This document shows positions 1 through 8,491 of a stretch of DNA of 64,000 bases, piece after piece (positions within the stretch are counted from its first letter, which is position 1; every line of letters begins with the position of its first letter). This DNA is from Brevibacillus sp. DP1.3A (GTDB lineage Bacteria > Bacillota > Bacilli > Brevibacillales > Brevibacillaceae), in the NCBI RefSeq assembly GCF_013284245.2, contig NZ_CP085876.1, positions 1,251,001 to 1,315,000 on the forward strand. The letters run 5' to 3'. The notes beneath the pieces are model-generated. The model did not search any database and was not told where the DNA came from. It worked only from the letters and a program-made list of their open reading frames with translations. A program made the translations under genes and the position numbers.

Positions 1-1
1 T

Positions 2-808
2 GCTCAACCGACGGTAACGGCACAAATGCAAAAGCTGGAGCAGTCGTATGGAGCCCCGCTATTTGAAAGATACGGACGCAAGCTGCGACTGACGCAAGCA
101 GGTGAAGCCTTGCTGCCGTATGCACGGGAATTGATTCGTCTGTATGGGGAATCTAAAGAAGTGATTAAGCAACAGATGACAGGTCCGATTGCCATTGGAA
201 CGATCGATACATTGGCGGCGTTCTTTCTGCCGCCGTATTTGCAGGCTTTTTGTCAGCAATACCCTCAGGTTGATTTAGTATTGCGGACGGCTGGGGAAGC
301 AGAAATTGTGCAACAGATCAGAGATGGTTATCTCGATTTCGGGATCATTTTCGATCGCCCTTGTACAGACCCTGAGTTAGTCACCCACGTTATTCGTGAG
401 GAAGAATTGGTGATCGTCATGCCACTCGCACATCGATTCACAACAGCAACGGCACTCACTGTCCATGATTTGGGCAGCGAGCCACTTGTATTGACCGAAG
501 AAGGCTGTACGTATCGGGGCATGCTGCTGGAGGCCTTTGGAGAAGCTGGGATGAGTCAGCGAATCGCCTGCCAGTTCAGCAATCCGGAAGCGATCAAGCA
601 GTGTGTACGCTGTGGCTTGGGTGTAGCTTTGCTGCCGCTCATGGCGGTCAAGAGAGAGCTAGCAGATGGGGTGCTCACAGCCGTCCCGTTTCAGTCAGAT
701 AAGCCGCCTTTTTCCATTCAGCTTGTTTATCATAAAAAGAAATGGCTATCACCTTCGATGGTGACGCTTGTAGATACGATTACGAGATCACAGAGAGAGG
801 AATCGTGA
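2..808 (+). CDS. LysR-family transcriptional regulator (5' end cut by window)
   Basis: The reading frame is open from base 2, so the start codon lies upstream of the window. The first visible residues (AQPTVTAQMQKLE) are the recognition helix of a LysR winged helix-turn-helix, followed by the usual LFERYGRKLRLTQAGE wing. The remainder (about residues 60-265) is a LysR substrate-binding domain, with DLVLRTAGEAE and GLGVALLPLMAVKREL as typical stretches. About 20 N-terminal residues are probably missing. It overlaps the next gene by four bases (GTGA), so the two are translationally coupled and the hydrolase may belong to its regulon. The effector cannot be told from sequence. Family assignment is secure. 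Confidence 0.93.
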   Translation, partial: AQPTVTAQMQKLEQSYGAPLFERYGRKLRLTQAGEALLPYARELIRLYGESKEVIKQQMTGPIAIGTIDTLAAFFLPPYLQAFCQQYPQVDLVLRTAGEAEIVQQIRDGYLDFGIIFDRPCTDPELVTHVIREEELVIVMPLAHRFTTATALTVHDLGSEPLVLTEEGCTYRGMLLEAFGEAGMSQRIACQFSNPEAIKQCVRCGLGVALLPLMAVKRELADGVLTAVPFQSDKPPFSIQLVYHKKKWLSPSMVTLVDTITRSQREES

Positions 809-1614
809 GCAGGATGCAGCTAGATACTTCACCATTTGTCGCATGTACACCCGAGGAGACAGTCCATCCGGGAGTGCGACTCTATACCGTCAGCTACTAC
901 AGTCAAGGCTTGCTGGTAAAAGCTTCCTTGGCTGTACCAGAGGCCTATTTTCAGGAGGGAGCACGTGTGCCAGCTCTCCTGTATTGCCGAGGCGGGATAA
1001 AAGGAGTGGGACGTGTCAGACCCGAGCGAATCAGTCAAATGGCCGCCTTTGGCTACGTGGTCCTCGCTCCTCATTACCGTGGCAACGAAGGCGGAGAGGG
1101 CCGGGATGAATTCGGAGGGGCAGACAGGCATGATGTGTTTGCTGCATTTGAATTGCTCGGCAACCTAGAGAAGGTGGATAAGGGGAGAATCAGCGTCTAC
1201 GGCTTTTCACGCGGTGGCATCATGGCCTTGTTTACCGCAATGGAGTGCAAGGGCGTGTTGTCTTGCGTCGTATGGAGCGGCGTCAGCGACATGTTTTTGA
1301 CCTATGAAGAGCGGGTTGATCTGAGAAGGATGCTGCGCAGAATCATCGGTCACCCGCGTAAGCAGGAGGATGCCTATCGCGATCGGACGCCTTTGTATCG
1401 GATGGACGAGATTTCTTGCCCTGTGCTGATCATACATGGAACGGAAGATGAGAATGTGGGAGTGGAGCATGCTCATAAATTGGCAGATGCGTTGACGCGA
1501 GCAGGCAAACCGTATGAAAAATGGCTGGCGCAAGGGGCCAGCCATCTGTTTGTCGGAGAAGATATAGAGATGTATACGCGCAAGATGTTCGCTTGGCTGG
1601 ATGCGCAAGCCTAA
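805..1614 (+). CDS. Alpha/beta hydrolase, S9 prolyl-oligopeptidase-like
   Basis: The 269-residue protein has an alpha/beta-hydrolase fold: a nucleophile elbow G-F-S-R-G in VYGFSRGGIM, an acid-loop motif LIIHGTEDENV and a C-terminal GASHLF carrying the catalytic His. The lid-less C-terminal layout matches the dipeptidyl/acylaminoacyl peptidase-like (S9) hydrolases, which act on peptides or esters in the cytoplasm; there is no signal peptide. I start it at GTG 805, which has an AGAGAGG box about five bases upstream and overlaps the LysR stop as GTGA; ATG 814 is the alternative. It ends tail-to-tail with the histidine kinase gene, overlapping it by four bases. Substrate unknown. Confidence 0.88.
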   Translation: MSRMQLDTSPFVACTPEETVHPGVRLYTVSYYSQGLLVKASLAVPEAYFQEGARVPALLYCRGGIKGVGRVRPERISQMAAFGYVVLAPHYRGNEGGEGRDEFGGADRHDVFAAFELLGNLEKVDKGRISVYGFSRGGIMALFTAMECKGVLSCVVWSGVSDMFLTYEERVDLRRMLRRIIGHPRKQEDAYRDRTPLYRMDEISCPVLIIHGTEDENVGVEHAHKLADALTRAGKPYEKWLAQGASHLFVGEDIEMYTRKMFAWLDAQA

Positions 1615-3431
1615 TCTTCTTTTGGAGTAAGCGGTAGCGTGATGATGATTTCCGTTCCTTTCCCCAGCTTACTGTTCACGTGCAGCTCCCCACCGTGGTT
1701 TTCAACCATTCGTCGGGAAATCGGCAGCCCCAGACCTGTTCCATCCTCTTTTAAGGAGAAGAACGGATCGAATATACGCACCAGATACTCTTGGGAAATG
1801 CCTTCTCCCGTGTCTCTGACATGAATATGGACAGCTTGATCGTCCAGGCGGCTTTCAATGGAGAGAACGCCGCCGTCTTTCATGGCTTCAATGCTGTTTT
1901 TCATTAAATTTAACAGGATTTGCTTTAATTGCTCGACATCGACGTGAATGCGAATGCTCGGATCACAGCGGTCTACGATTTCAATCCCATGCAGCATAGC
2001 CTCGGCATTCATCAAGGGAAGAATCGAATGAACGACACCGGCTAACGGAACCTCGCGATAATCGGGCTTGGACGGTTTGGAGAGCATCAACAACTCCGTC
2101 ACAATGCGGTTGACCCGTTCAATTTCCTGCAAGATCAAGGGCAAGTAGTACAAATCGCGCTCTTGATTCGATAAACGCTGTTCCAATAGCTGGATAAAGC
2201 CGTAGATGACCGTTAGCGGATTGCGAATTTCATGAGCGGCTCCCGCTGCCAGCTGACCGACCATGGCCAGCTTCTCGGATTGATTCAAGTACTCTTGAAT
2301 TTGCTCTTGCTCCGTAATGTCCAAGAAGGCGACCATCCACCCGGTTTCCTGATCGTGGTGATGATTGTGCAATGGGATGTAGGAGACAAGGGCAATGAAT
2401 GGTGTGTCGTCTTTTTTGTACAAGGTCATTTTGCGATTGACGAACCAGGGAGTCGGCTCATTGCGTGTGGGTGCTTCAAAGGAAACCTTGGACACGGGGT
2501 AACCGTGATCGTCGAGCTTGACCAAATGCTGTGCCAACTGGTTTACATGAAGACCGACTGTCGCATGCGAATGAGTAATAATGCCAACAGGCAGAGAGTT
2601 TAAGATTTGCTCCCGGATATTTTTTTCTTCGGTCAAAATTTGCCGTTGCCTTTCATCTTGTGCGAATAGATTGGCGATGCTACTCGACATTTTGTTGAAT
2701 TCTTGCGCCAACTCAAGGAATTCATCTTGATGGGTATAAACGATTTGTTGGCCGAATGTTCCTTTCGATACTTCACGCGCTTGCTGCATCAGAGACTGGA
2801 TCGGGCGCAGCAGCTCATTTCGGAAGTAAAACGTACAGAACAGCCCAAACAAGATAGAGGCTACGGAAACCGAATACGTCAGGATCAACGAGACTTTGAT
2901 GCTCTCATTCGAATTCTGAAACTCTTTGTTCGTCTGATACTCCAGCTGATTGAGTGAAAAAGACAGATCTCGTTCCAACCGGTCGAGCAATGGCTGTACT
3001 TCATTGGAAAGGACATAGCTGACGGCGGGAACATTCCCTGCTTGCAGCAACGGATTTATTTTGTTCAAAAAAATAAAGTCCAGTTTTGATATCGATTCAA
3101 TAATGGTAAACAAGCCACTGTTCGCCTCGGTTTTGGGAAGCGAGGAAAAACGAGCGGTATCGATCAGATTTGTATAGTACTGATCCAGGTAAGACTCGTT
3201 GCGTGTCAATGTATACATGTTCAACGCATATGTCTTGGTGTAAATCTGGTTTTTGACTTCCAGTAAGGCGCTCGTTTGAGGTAAGAGGTTTTGCGTCAAA
3301 TACACTTCATCAGAGGTGACCTTTGTCATTTGATAGCTGAACAGGGTCGTTACGCAACCGATGAGAAGCATCATTACGAGATAGCTGAGCATGATTTTTT
3401 TCTGAAATCCGAGATTGCTGAAAAGGGGCAT
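1611..3431 (-). CDS. Membrane sensor histidine kinase (HAMP-PAS-HisKA-HATPase)
   Basis: The 606-residue protein has a first membrane helix at about 13-33, an extracytoplasmic mostly helical region at 34-178 and a second helix at 180-202. A HAMP linker (205-257) and a PAS-like domain (272-375) follow, then a HisKA domain with the phospho-acceptor His400 in GAAHEIRNPL and a HATPase with N box NLMKNSIEAM, G1 DTGEGI and G2 GTGLGLPIS. The layout resembles the sporulation kinases KinB/KinC. A GGAGG box precedes the ATG. Its start is only five bases after the stop of the BMP-like gene, so the two are very likely co-translated. No classical response regulator adjoins on the same strand; the CheY-like gene at 4927 points the other way. 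Confidence 0.93.
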   Translation of the reverse strand: MPLFSNLGFQKKIMLSYLVMMLLIGCVTTLFSYQMTKVTSDEVYLTQNLLPQTSALLEVKNQIYTKTYALNMYTLTRNESYLDQYYTNLIDTARFSSLPKTEANSGLFTIIESISKLDFIFLNKINPLLQAGNVPAVSYVLSNEVQPLLDRLERDLSFSLNQLEYQTNKEFQNSNESIKVSLILTYSVSVASILFGLFCTFYFRNELLRPIQSLMQQAREVSKGTFGQQIVYTHQDEFLELAQEFNKMSSSIANLFAQDERQRQILTEEKNIREQILNSLPVGIITHSHATVGLHVNQLAQHLVKLDDHGYPVSKVSFEAPTRNEPTPWFVNRKMTLYKKDDTPFIALVSYIPLHNHHHDQETGWMVAFLDITEQEQIQEYLNQSEKLAMVGQLAAGAAHEIRNPLTVIYGFIQLLEQRLSNQERDLYYLPLILQEIERVNRIVTELLMLSKPSKPDYREVPLAGVVHSILPLMNAEAMLHGIEIVDRCDPSIRIHVDVEQLKQILLNLMKNSIEAMKDGGVLSIESRLDDQAVHIHVRDTGEGISQEYLVRIFDPFFSLKEDGTGLGLPISRRMVENHGGELHVNSKLGKGTEIIITLPLTPKED

Positions 3432-3436
3432 GCTGA

Positions 3437-4447
3437 TTAACCTCCATACGAGCCACGGGAAGGAATGAGATTTTGCAATTCCCGTTCTAAATCTTCACGT
3501 ACATTTGCTGGCACCATGTGACCGAATTGACTGAGATGGTTGACTCCTTCGGCAAGTCCGTACATGACTTTTCCATTCGGGAGATCCCCTTGAATAAACT
3601 GTTCCATGATGATGCGGTAGCATTGACGAACATCCTGCATCATGGAGACCAGCACGTAGTCTGGAGCGATGTAGCGCTGATCGGCAATGTATCCGATGGT
3701 GAATACTCCTGCGCGCTGCGCTTCTGTAATCACTTCAAGATTGAAGCTGTCGCCTGTGGTGTAGATGACATCCACACCTTGAGATATCATGTCGCGAGTC
3801 GTGCGAATGGCTCCCTCAATATCATTGAAATCAGGAACTTTTCCCACGACGATAGACGTGTTGGGCGATGCCTTTTTCACACCCTCGATAAAGCCTTCTA
3901 ATTGCAGGAGCTCTGTGGGCTTGTCTACCAAGATGTATCCAACTTTATCCGATTTCGACATCTTCGCCGCAAGTATGCCGACGAGCTTGCCAGCAGGCTT
4001 CATATCGTAACGAATCGTCGTCTGATTCGGATGCGGAGCCTCTCCGTTAAAGGAAACAAAGTGTGATTTCGGATATCGAAGTGCCACGTCTGTAAAAGGA
4101 TCAGAGAAGATGAGGCCATGACCGAGTATGAGATCATAGTCGTTGGCTGCATATTTCTCAGCCACCTTCGTGATCTGCTCCGGTTTTATATTATTAGCGA
4201 TTTCGAGTGAAAAGTTAAATCTTTTTTGCAGTTCTGTCATACTCTCCAGTGCACTGCTGTTCCAGCCTTGATCATAAGTGGGGCCCTCCAGCAACAGGGC
4301 GACACGCACTTTGTCAGAAGAATGGCTGCTTTTATTTATGACTTTATCGAGATGCTTCATGCTTGTAACGAACTGACTGGTAATGAGCAGAAGCAGCCCG
4401 ACTACCAAACCGGTAAATAAGACGGGAAATGGCAGCAGCTTTGGCAT
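3437..4447 (-). CDS. BMP/Med-family substrate-binding protein, membrane-anchored
   Basis: The 336-residue protein has one N-terminal hydrophobic helix (about 5-25, no lipobox Cys) followed by a BMP-type periplasmic-binding fold: VRVALLLEGPTYDQGWN, GHGLIFSDPF, HFVSFNGEA, VDVIYTTGDSFN. The family covers nucleoside-binding proteins of ABC importers and B. subtilis Med. No transporter genes are next to it; instead a histidine kinase follows after five bases. I infer it senses or presents a ligand to that kinase rather than feeding a transporter. The start is placed at ATG 4447 because the GGAGGA box would lie inside the coding region of an upstream in-frame ATG at 4462. Confidence 0.85.
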   Translation of the reverse strand: MPKLLPFPVLFTGLVVGLLLLITSQFVTSMKHLDKVINKSSHSSDKVRVALLLEGPTYDQGWNSSALESMTELQKRFNFSLEIANNIKPEQITKVAEKYAANDYDLILGHGLIFSDPFTDVALRYPKSHFVSFNGEAPHPNQTTIRYDMKPAGKLVGILAAKMSKSDKVGYILVDKPTELLQLEGFIEGVKKASPNTSIVVGKVPDFNDIEGAIRTTRDMISQGVDVIYTTGDSFNLEVITEAQRAGVFTIGYIADQRYIAPDYVLVSMMQDVRQCYRIIMEQFIQGDLPNGKVMYGLAEGVNHLSQFGHMVPANVREDLERELQNLIPSRGSYGG

Positions 4448-4615
4448 GCGGGATTCCTCCATAGAAAAAAAGCATAATCCACTTAAAAATATAAATACAC
4501 GTCATGCCTATTATATCGGTTCTGTGAAGGTTGTGCATGGAAAAAAGGGATACGGACAGGCTAATCGTATGGAGAACATCCTGCACAGCGGGAACAGAAG
4601 GGAGGCGTACACGCG

Positions 4616-4807
4616 ATGGAAAACGATATGGTGGAAATCCCCCAGATTCATATTCCTGATGAGGTAACACAGGTCGATCGACCGGAGATTGGAGAGACCA
4701 CTCCACACCCGAAACCAGATAGTCCTCTGGCGTCGAGCGGGACAGCTGAACCCGCCAGTGACAGCGATTCGAAAGAGAGCAGCGAGCGAATCGGCTTTAT
4801 TTCATAA
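4616..4807 (+). CDS. Small acidic protein, function unknown
   Basis: This is a 63-residue frame with ATG preceded by GGGAGG ten bases upstream. The product is acidic and rich in Pro, Ser and Glu (PEIGETTPHPKPDSP) with no membrane segment and no recognisable domain, so it is probably disordered. It lies between the divergent BMP-like gene and the CheY-like gene and could be the first gene of a short operon with the latter. The support is the ribosome binding site and the position only, so it may be spurious. Confidence 0.5.
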   Translation: MENDMVEIPQIHIPDEVTQVDRPEIGETTPHPKPDSPLASSGTAEPASDSDSKESSERIGFIS

Positions 4808-4926
4808 AACCGATCGGAGTTCGCCACATTCGACAAAAGAAGTCATTTTCTCTCGTGGACAAGGCTTGCGATTTCTGCAAAAGTAGGAAGTAGAATAGCA
4901 AGCGAGATGCGAGGGGATAAGACTGC

Positions 4927-5280
4927 ATGGCCCGATTGCTGATAGTAGATGACGCAGCCTTCACGAGAAGGGTGCTGACGGATATGCTAGGCGAACAACA
5001 TGAAGTTTGTGGAGAAGCGAGCAATGGTTTGGAGGCAATTGAAAAGTACAAGGAGCTCAAGCCAGATATTGTCACCATGGATATTACCATGCCGCACATG
5101 CACGGGATCGAAGCCATGCGTCACATCTTGGAATTTGACCGTGATGCCAAAATTTTGATCTGCTCGGCAGTCGGGCACCGGCAGAAGGTGCTGGAAGCGA
5201 TGAAAACAGGAGCGAGTGATTTCGTCGTGAAGCCTTTTCAAAAAGAGCAGATACTCGATGCAATCGCACGACTTTTGTAA
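4927..5280 (+). CDS. CheY-like single-domain response regulator
   Basis: The 117-residue protein is a complete receiver domain with no output domain. Acidic pocket residues are Asp8-Asp9 (LLIVDDAAF), the phospho-acceptor is Asp52 (VTMDITMPHMHG), Ser80 sits in the switch position and the conserved Lys is 102 (VVKPF). It is close to CheY of Firmicutes but no chemotaxis genes are visible. It could accept phosphate from the kinase encoded at 1611-3431, although that gene is on the opposite strand with two genes between; this pairing is a guess. A strong terminator follows directly. Confidence 0.9.
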   Translation: MARLLIVDDAAFTRRVLTDMLGEQHEVCGEASNGLEAIEKYKELKPDIVTMDITMPHMHGIEAMRHILEFDRDAKILICSAVGHRQKVLEAMKTGASDFVVKPFQKEQILDAIARLL

Positions 5281-5293
5281 ACAGGAAAAAGCA

Positions 5294-5333
5294 AACAGCC
5301 GCCAAAGCCCGGGTGGGAAGGCGGCTGTTTTTT
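5294..5333 (+). terminator. Rho-independent terminator between convergent genes
   Basis: A perfect 10-bp stem (AACAGCCGCC / GGCGGCTGTT) with a 16-base loop is followed by a T run. It ends the CheY-like gene and could also serve the converging ornithine cyclodeaminase gene. Confidence 0.88.
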
Positions 5334-5345
5334 ATAAGCCAAGAT

Positions 5346-6332
5346 TTACAAGCTGATTTCTGTTCCAATGCCGTTTGCTTTCGCACGTTCATAGACCGTT
5401 TTGGCAACGGCTGTGTCCAAATAGGCAATACCCACGGATTTGTACAGCGTGATTTCTTCATCGTTTTCTCGGCCAGGCTTTTTCTCAATCAGAATGTCTC
5501 CCAGCTCAGCGTGCATTTGTTCAAAGCTCCATTCGCCGCGTTCAATCGGAATGAGCAAATCGCCAGCTTCGTGCTGGGCTCCCTCGAGTGTATCGACCAC
5601 GACTTTGCTGTTTTGTACAGTAGTCAAGTCGACCTCCTGCATATGGGGAAGAAAAGCACCGATGGCATTGATATGCGTACCAGGACGCAAGCGTGTTCCA
5701 TCAAACAACGGACTGGTAGCCTTGGTGCTGCAAATCACGATTTCGGCATTCGCAACCGCTTCATTGGCATCATCCATAACCGTGATTTCGCCTTGCCACT
5801 CCGGGTAGAGCGAGAGTAGTGTTTGTTTCATTTCGTCCGCTTTCCCCCGTGTGCGGTTATAGAGATAAATGGTTGTCAGCGGACGGACTTCCATGACGGC
5901 TTGAATCTGTCCGATGGATTGTGCCCCGCATCCCAACACAGCACAGCTTTGCGCATTTTCTTTTGCTAAGTATTTGGTTGCAACGCCACTGCTTGCACCT
6001 GTGCGCATAATCGTCAACAGGCTCGCGTCCATCATCGCCACATGCTGTCCCGTTTTTGCTTCGGTCAACACGATCACGCTTTGGAGTGCTTTGATATCGT
6101 GCTTGTGATTCTCCGGGAAAATACTGATGATTTTTACCGCTACGTATTCGTCCGTTTCCAAATAGGACGGCATGTATAGACTGGTTGCTCCGTATTTCGG
6201 ATGGTCAATAGCAGTACGAACAGGGGTGGTGACGTTTCCTAGCATATGCTCACGGAAGACGTGTTCCACATCTTCCAAGCAATCTTTCATCGTATAGATT
6301 TGTTCAATGTTTTCACGGCTTAATACTAGCAT
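5346..6332 (-). CDS. Ornithine cyclodeaminase / mu-crystallin family protein
   Basis: The 328-residue protein matches the OCD/mu-crystallin family of NAD-dependent amino- or imino-acid enzymes: SRENIEQIYTMKDC at the N-terminus, MRTGASSGVATKYLA and the Rossmann motif VLGCGAQSIGQ, then INAIGAFLPHMQEVD. Members convert ornithine to proline or act as alanine, ketimine or opine-type dehydrogenases, so the exact substrate is open. The start at 6332 follows AAAGGAAG. The frame extends far upstream, but that part lies inside the transporter gene. It sits 17 bases downstream of the MHS transporter, implying one operon for uptake and catabolism of a small acid or amino acid. Confidence 0.88.
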   Translation of the reverse strand: MLVLSRENIEQIYTMKDCLEDVEHVFREHMLGNVTTPVRTAIDHPKYGATSLYMPSYLETDEYVAVKIISIFPENHKHDIKALQSVIVLTEAKTGQHVAMMDASLLTIMRTGASSGVATKYLAKENAQSCAVLGCGAQSIGQIQAVMEVRPLTTIYLYNRTRGKADEMKQTLLSLYPEWQGEITVMDDANEAVANAEIVICSTKATSPLFDGTRLRPGTHINAIGAFLPHMQEVDLTTVQNSKVVVDTLEGAQHEAGDLLIPIERGEWSFEQMHAELGDILIEKKPGRENDEEITLYKSVGIAYLDTAVAKTVYERAKANGIGTEISL

Positions 6333-6349
6333 CTCATTCTTCCTTTCCA

Positions 6350-7651
6350 TCAGGATTCGTCCAAATCCAAATCCTTTGTTTCCTTCGTAGCAGAAATCGC
6401 AATGAGAGAAATAACCCCGGAAATGACAATGTACAAAGCGATTGGCACCCACGAGTTGAATGAGCTTAACAAGGCAGTAGCGATCAGCGGAGCAGTACCG
6501 CCCGCTAAAGCAGCACCGAGCTGGTAGCCAACCGTTACCCCAGTATAGCGTACATTCGTACTGAAAATCTCGGAAAACATCGTACCCAATACAGCTGTGA
6601 CCGGAGCCCAGAGAATCCCGAGTCCGATGACTGTAGCGACGGTAAGCCAAAGGGCTGATTTCAATGACAGCATATAAAAGTAAGGGAATGCAAACAGCAT
6701 CATCGCTATAGTTCCCACGATATACAATGGCTTTCTGCCTACCTTATCGGACAGCATGCCCATGTACGGAATCGCGATGGTTGTCACTAATGTGGCGATC
6801 GTCACGGCATTGAGTACCGTTATTCGGTCGTAGCCCAAGTAGTTCGTCGCGTAGGCAATAATAAACGTCGAGAAAATATAGAACGGCGCCGTTTCTACCA
6901 CTTTGGCTCCGACGGCAATCAGAACAGCTTTCCAGTGATAGCGAAATGTATCTACGATGGGAACTTTCGCAATGTTCCCCGTCTTTTTTGCTTCTTGAAA
7001 AGCTGGCGTTTCATCGATGCCATTGCGAATCCAGAGTCCTAAAAAGACAAGTGCTGCACTCAACAAAAACGGAATTCGCCAGCCCCAAGACATGAATTGA
7101 TCATCGGGAAGCGCACTCATCAATGAAATAGCCAACGTACCGAGCAGCATACCGATCGTTACACCCATTTGCGGGATACTTCCAAAAAAGCCGCGTCTGC
7201 CTTTGCCGGAGTACTCTACGGCGAGAAGCAATGCACCACCCCATTCACCGCCGATCCCCAAGCCTTGAATCAAACGCATCAGGACGAGAAGAATCGGAGC
7301 CCAGATGCCAATGGCATTGTAATCAGGCAGCAAACCGATCAAGACGGTAGCGCCTCCCATCAGCGACAACGTCAAGACCAGCGTTTTTTTACGACCGATT
7401 TTGTCCCCGATATGACTGAAGATCACGCCACCCAATGGCCGGATGAAAAAGGGAAGACCAAATGAGAGATAAGAGAGCAGTAAGCCTACAGTTGGATCAG
7501 AAGAAGGAAAAAATAGCTTGTTGAATACGAGCGATGCCATGGTTCCATACAGGAAAAAGTCAAACCACTCAATGGAGCTGCCAATCAGGCTCGCGACCAA
7601 CGCTTTGTTTTGAACCTTTTTGGAAACGCCCGCTTGTGTTTGTAATGCCAT
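6350..7651 (-). CDS. MFS transporter, metabolite:H+ symporter (MHS) family
   Basis: The 433-residue integral membrane protein has about 12 helices and the MHS signature: SLIGSSIEWFDFFLYGT at the start, RPLGGVIFSHIGDKIGRK in the first cytoplasmic loop and LMRLIQGLGIGGEWGGA. MHS proteins (ProP, KgtP, ShiA, CitA) import carboxylates, betaines or amino acids with protons. The start at 7651 is set by AAAGGAGG nine bases upstream; an in-frame ATG at 7690 would place this box inside the gene. Paired with the cyclodeaminase downstream and an XRE-cupin regulator divergently upstream, it probably brings in the enzyme's substrate. Twin palindromes at 7679-7718 are its likely control site. Confidence 0.92.
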   Translation of the reverse strand: MALQTQAGVSKKVQNKALVASLIGSSIEWFDFFLYGTMASLVFNKLFFPSSDPTVGLLLSYLSFGLPFFIRPLGGVIFSHIGDKIGRKKTLVLTLSLMGGATVLIGLLPDYNAIGIWAPILLVLMRLIQGLGIGGEWGGALLLAVEYSGKGRRGFFGSIPQMGVTIGMLLGTLAISLMSALPDDQFMSWGWRIPFLLSAALVFLGLWIRNGIDETPAFQEAKKTGNIAKVPIVDTFRYHWKAVLIAVGAKVVETAPFYIFSTFIIAYATNYLGYDRITVLNAVTIATLVTTIAIPYMGMLSDKVGRKPLYIVGTIAMMLFAFPYFYMLSLKSALWLTVATVIGLGILWAPVTAVLGTMFSEIFSTNVRYTGVTVGYQLGAALAGGTAPLIATALLSSFNSWVPIALYIVISGVISLIAISATKETKDLDLDES

Positions 7652-7678
7652 CGGGTAATCCTCCTTTGTCGGCAGGTA

Positions 7679-7718
7679 TTGAAGTGTCACTTCAATTTAA
7701 CAGTGAAGTATCACTTCA
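7679..7718. promoter_or_regulatory. Twin palindromic operator between MHS transporter and XRE-cupin gene
   Basis: Two copies share the core TGAAGTRTCACTTCA. The first, 7679-7695, is a perfect 8-1-8 palindrome (TTGAAGTGTCACTTCAA); the second is at 7704-7718. Their centres are 24 bp apart. They lie 28 bases upstream of the transporter start and are the best candidate site for the divergently encoded XRE-cupin protein. No other regulator gene is nearby. Confidence 0.75.
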
Positions 7719-7840
7719 ATTTTTGAAAATAAAGCGATTACAAATCTGATAATAATAAAGATTATAAAATGCGATATAATTTGAAGCAATAGTAAAAATT
7801 GATTATGATAGACCTATCCTTTTTACGGCGAGGTATGCAA

Positions 7841-8410
7841 ATGGAACCTACCATTGGTGTATTAATCAAATCGCTTCGTGTCGGCAAGAAGAAGACACTC
7901 AAACAAATTGCAGAAAAAACACAGCTGTCGATCAGCTTTTTGTCCCAAGTAGAGCGTGGGAAGTCTTCCATCACGCTGGAGTCATTGAAAAAAATTTCGG
8001 AAGCCTTGGGAGTGAGCCCAGGCTATTTCTTTTCGGGTGAGTCGAGTGGAGGGAATGGGCAGGTACGCAGGGCGAGCAAAGAGCGATCTGGGCTTTTCCA
8101 TGCGCCTTTTGTGTATGAGGACCTGTCCGGTGATTTGGAGAATCCGTCGCTGGTACCGATTCTCGTTACGCTTTCACCGCGTGGAGAAAAAGGCACGCCT
8201 TTTGTGCATAAGGGTCAAGAGTTTATTTACGTCCTCGAGGGTGTGTTGACTCTTTTGCTGGGGGAAGAGGAGCATGATTTGTTCCCTGGCGACAGCATTC
8301 ACATGGATTCATCCGTACCGCACAACTGGGTGAACCGTACAGGCGAGGTCACCAGATTCCTTTGTGTCAATTCGCATGACAGCGACATGATTCCGAGCGC
8401 TTCTTATTAA
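7841..8410 (+). CDS. XRE-family regulator with C-terminal cupin domain
   Basis: The 189-residue protein has an N-terminal helix-turn-helix (about 8-62: LKQIAEKTQLSISFLSQVERG) and a C-terminal cupin (about 105-180: LSPRGEKGTPFVHKGQEFIY, GDSIHMDSSVPHNWVN). This architecture (PuuR/SutR type) represses or activates transport and catabolism of small molecules that the cupin senses. ATG 7841 is chosen because GAGG lies seven bases upstream; ATG 7835 would be too close. It is divergent from the MHS transporter/cyclodeaminase pair, with two palindromes between, so those genes are its probable targets. Confidence 0.9.
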   Translation: MEPTIGVLIKSLRVGKKKTLKQIAEKTQLSISFLSQVERGKSSITLESLKKISEALGVSPGYFFSGESSGGNGQVRRASKERSGLFHAPFVYEDLSGDLENPSLVPILVTLSPRGEKGTPFVHKGQEFIYVLEGVLTLLLGEEEHDLFPGDSIHMDSSVPHNWVNRTGEVTRFLCVNSHDSDMIPSASY

Positions 8411-8491
8411 TTGACCGAGAGCGTTTAGCGAAGTCATGTTTTCTACTATAATAGAGGAACGCGTAGAAAAGAGCGGTAAAGAGGTGAAAGT

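Noticed and set aside
4344..4706. Minus-strand frames across the start of the BMP-like gene and the small acidic gene
   Set aside because: No ribosome sites; they overlap a better supported gene start and show no recognisable protein features.
5346..6650. Longer version of the cyclodeaminase with 106 extra N-terminal residues
   Set aside because: The extension lies wholly inside the MHS transporter gene, is Cys- and aromatic-rich nonsense, and a proper ribosome site precedes ATG 6332.
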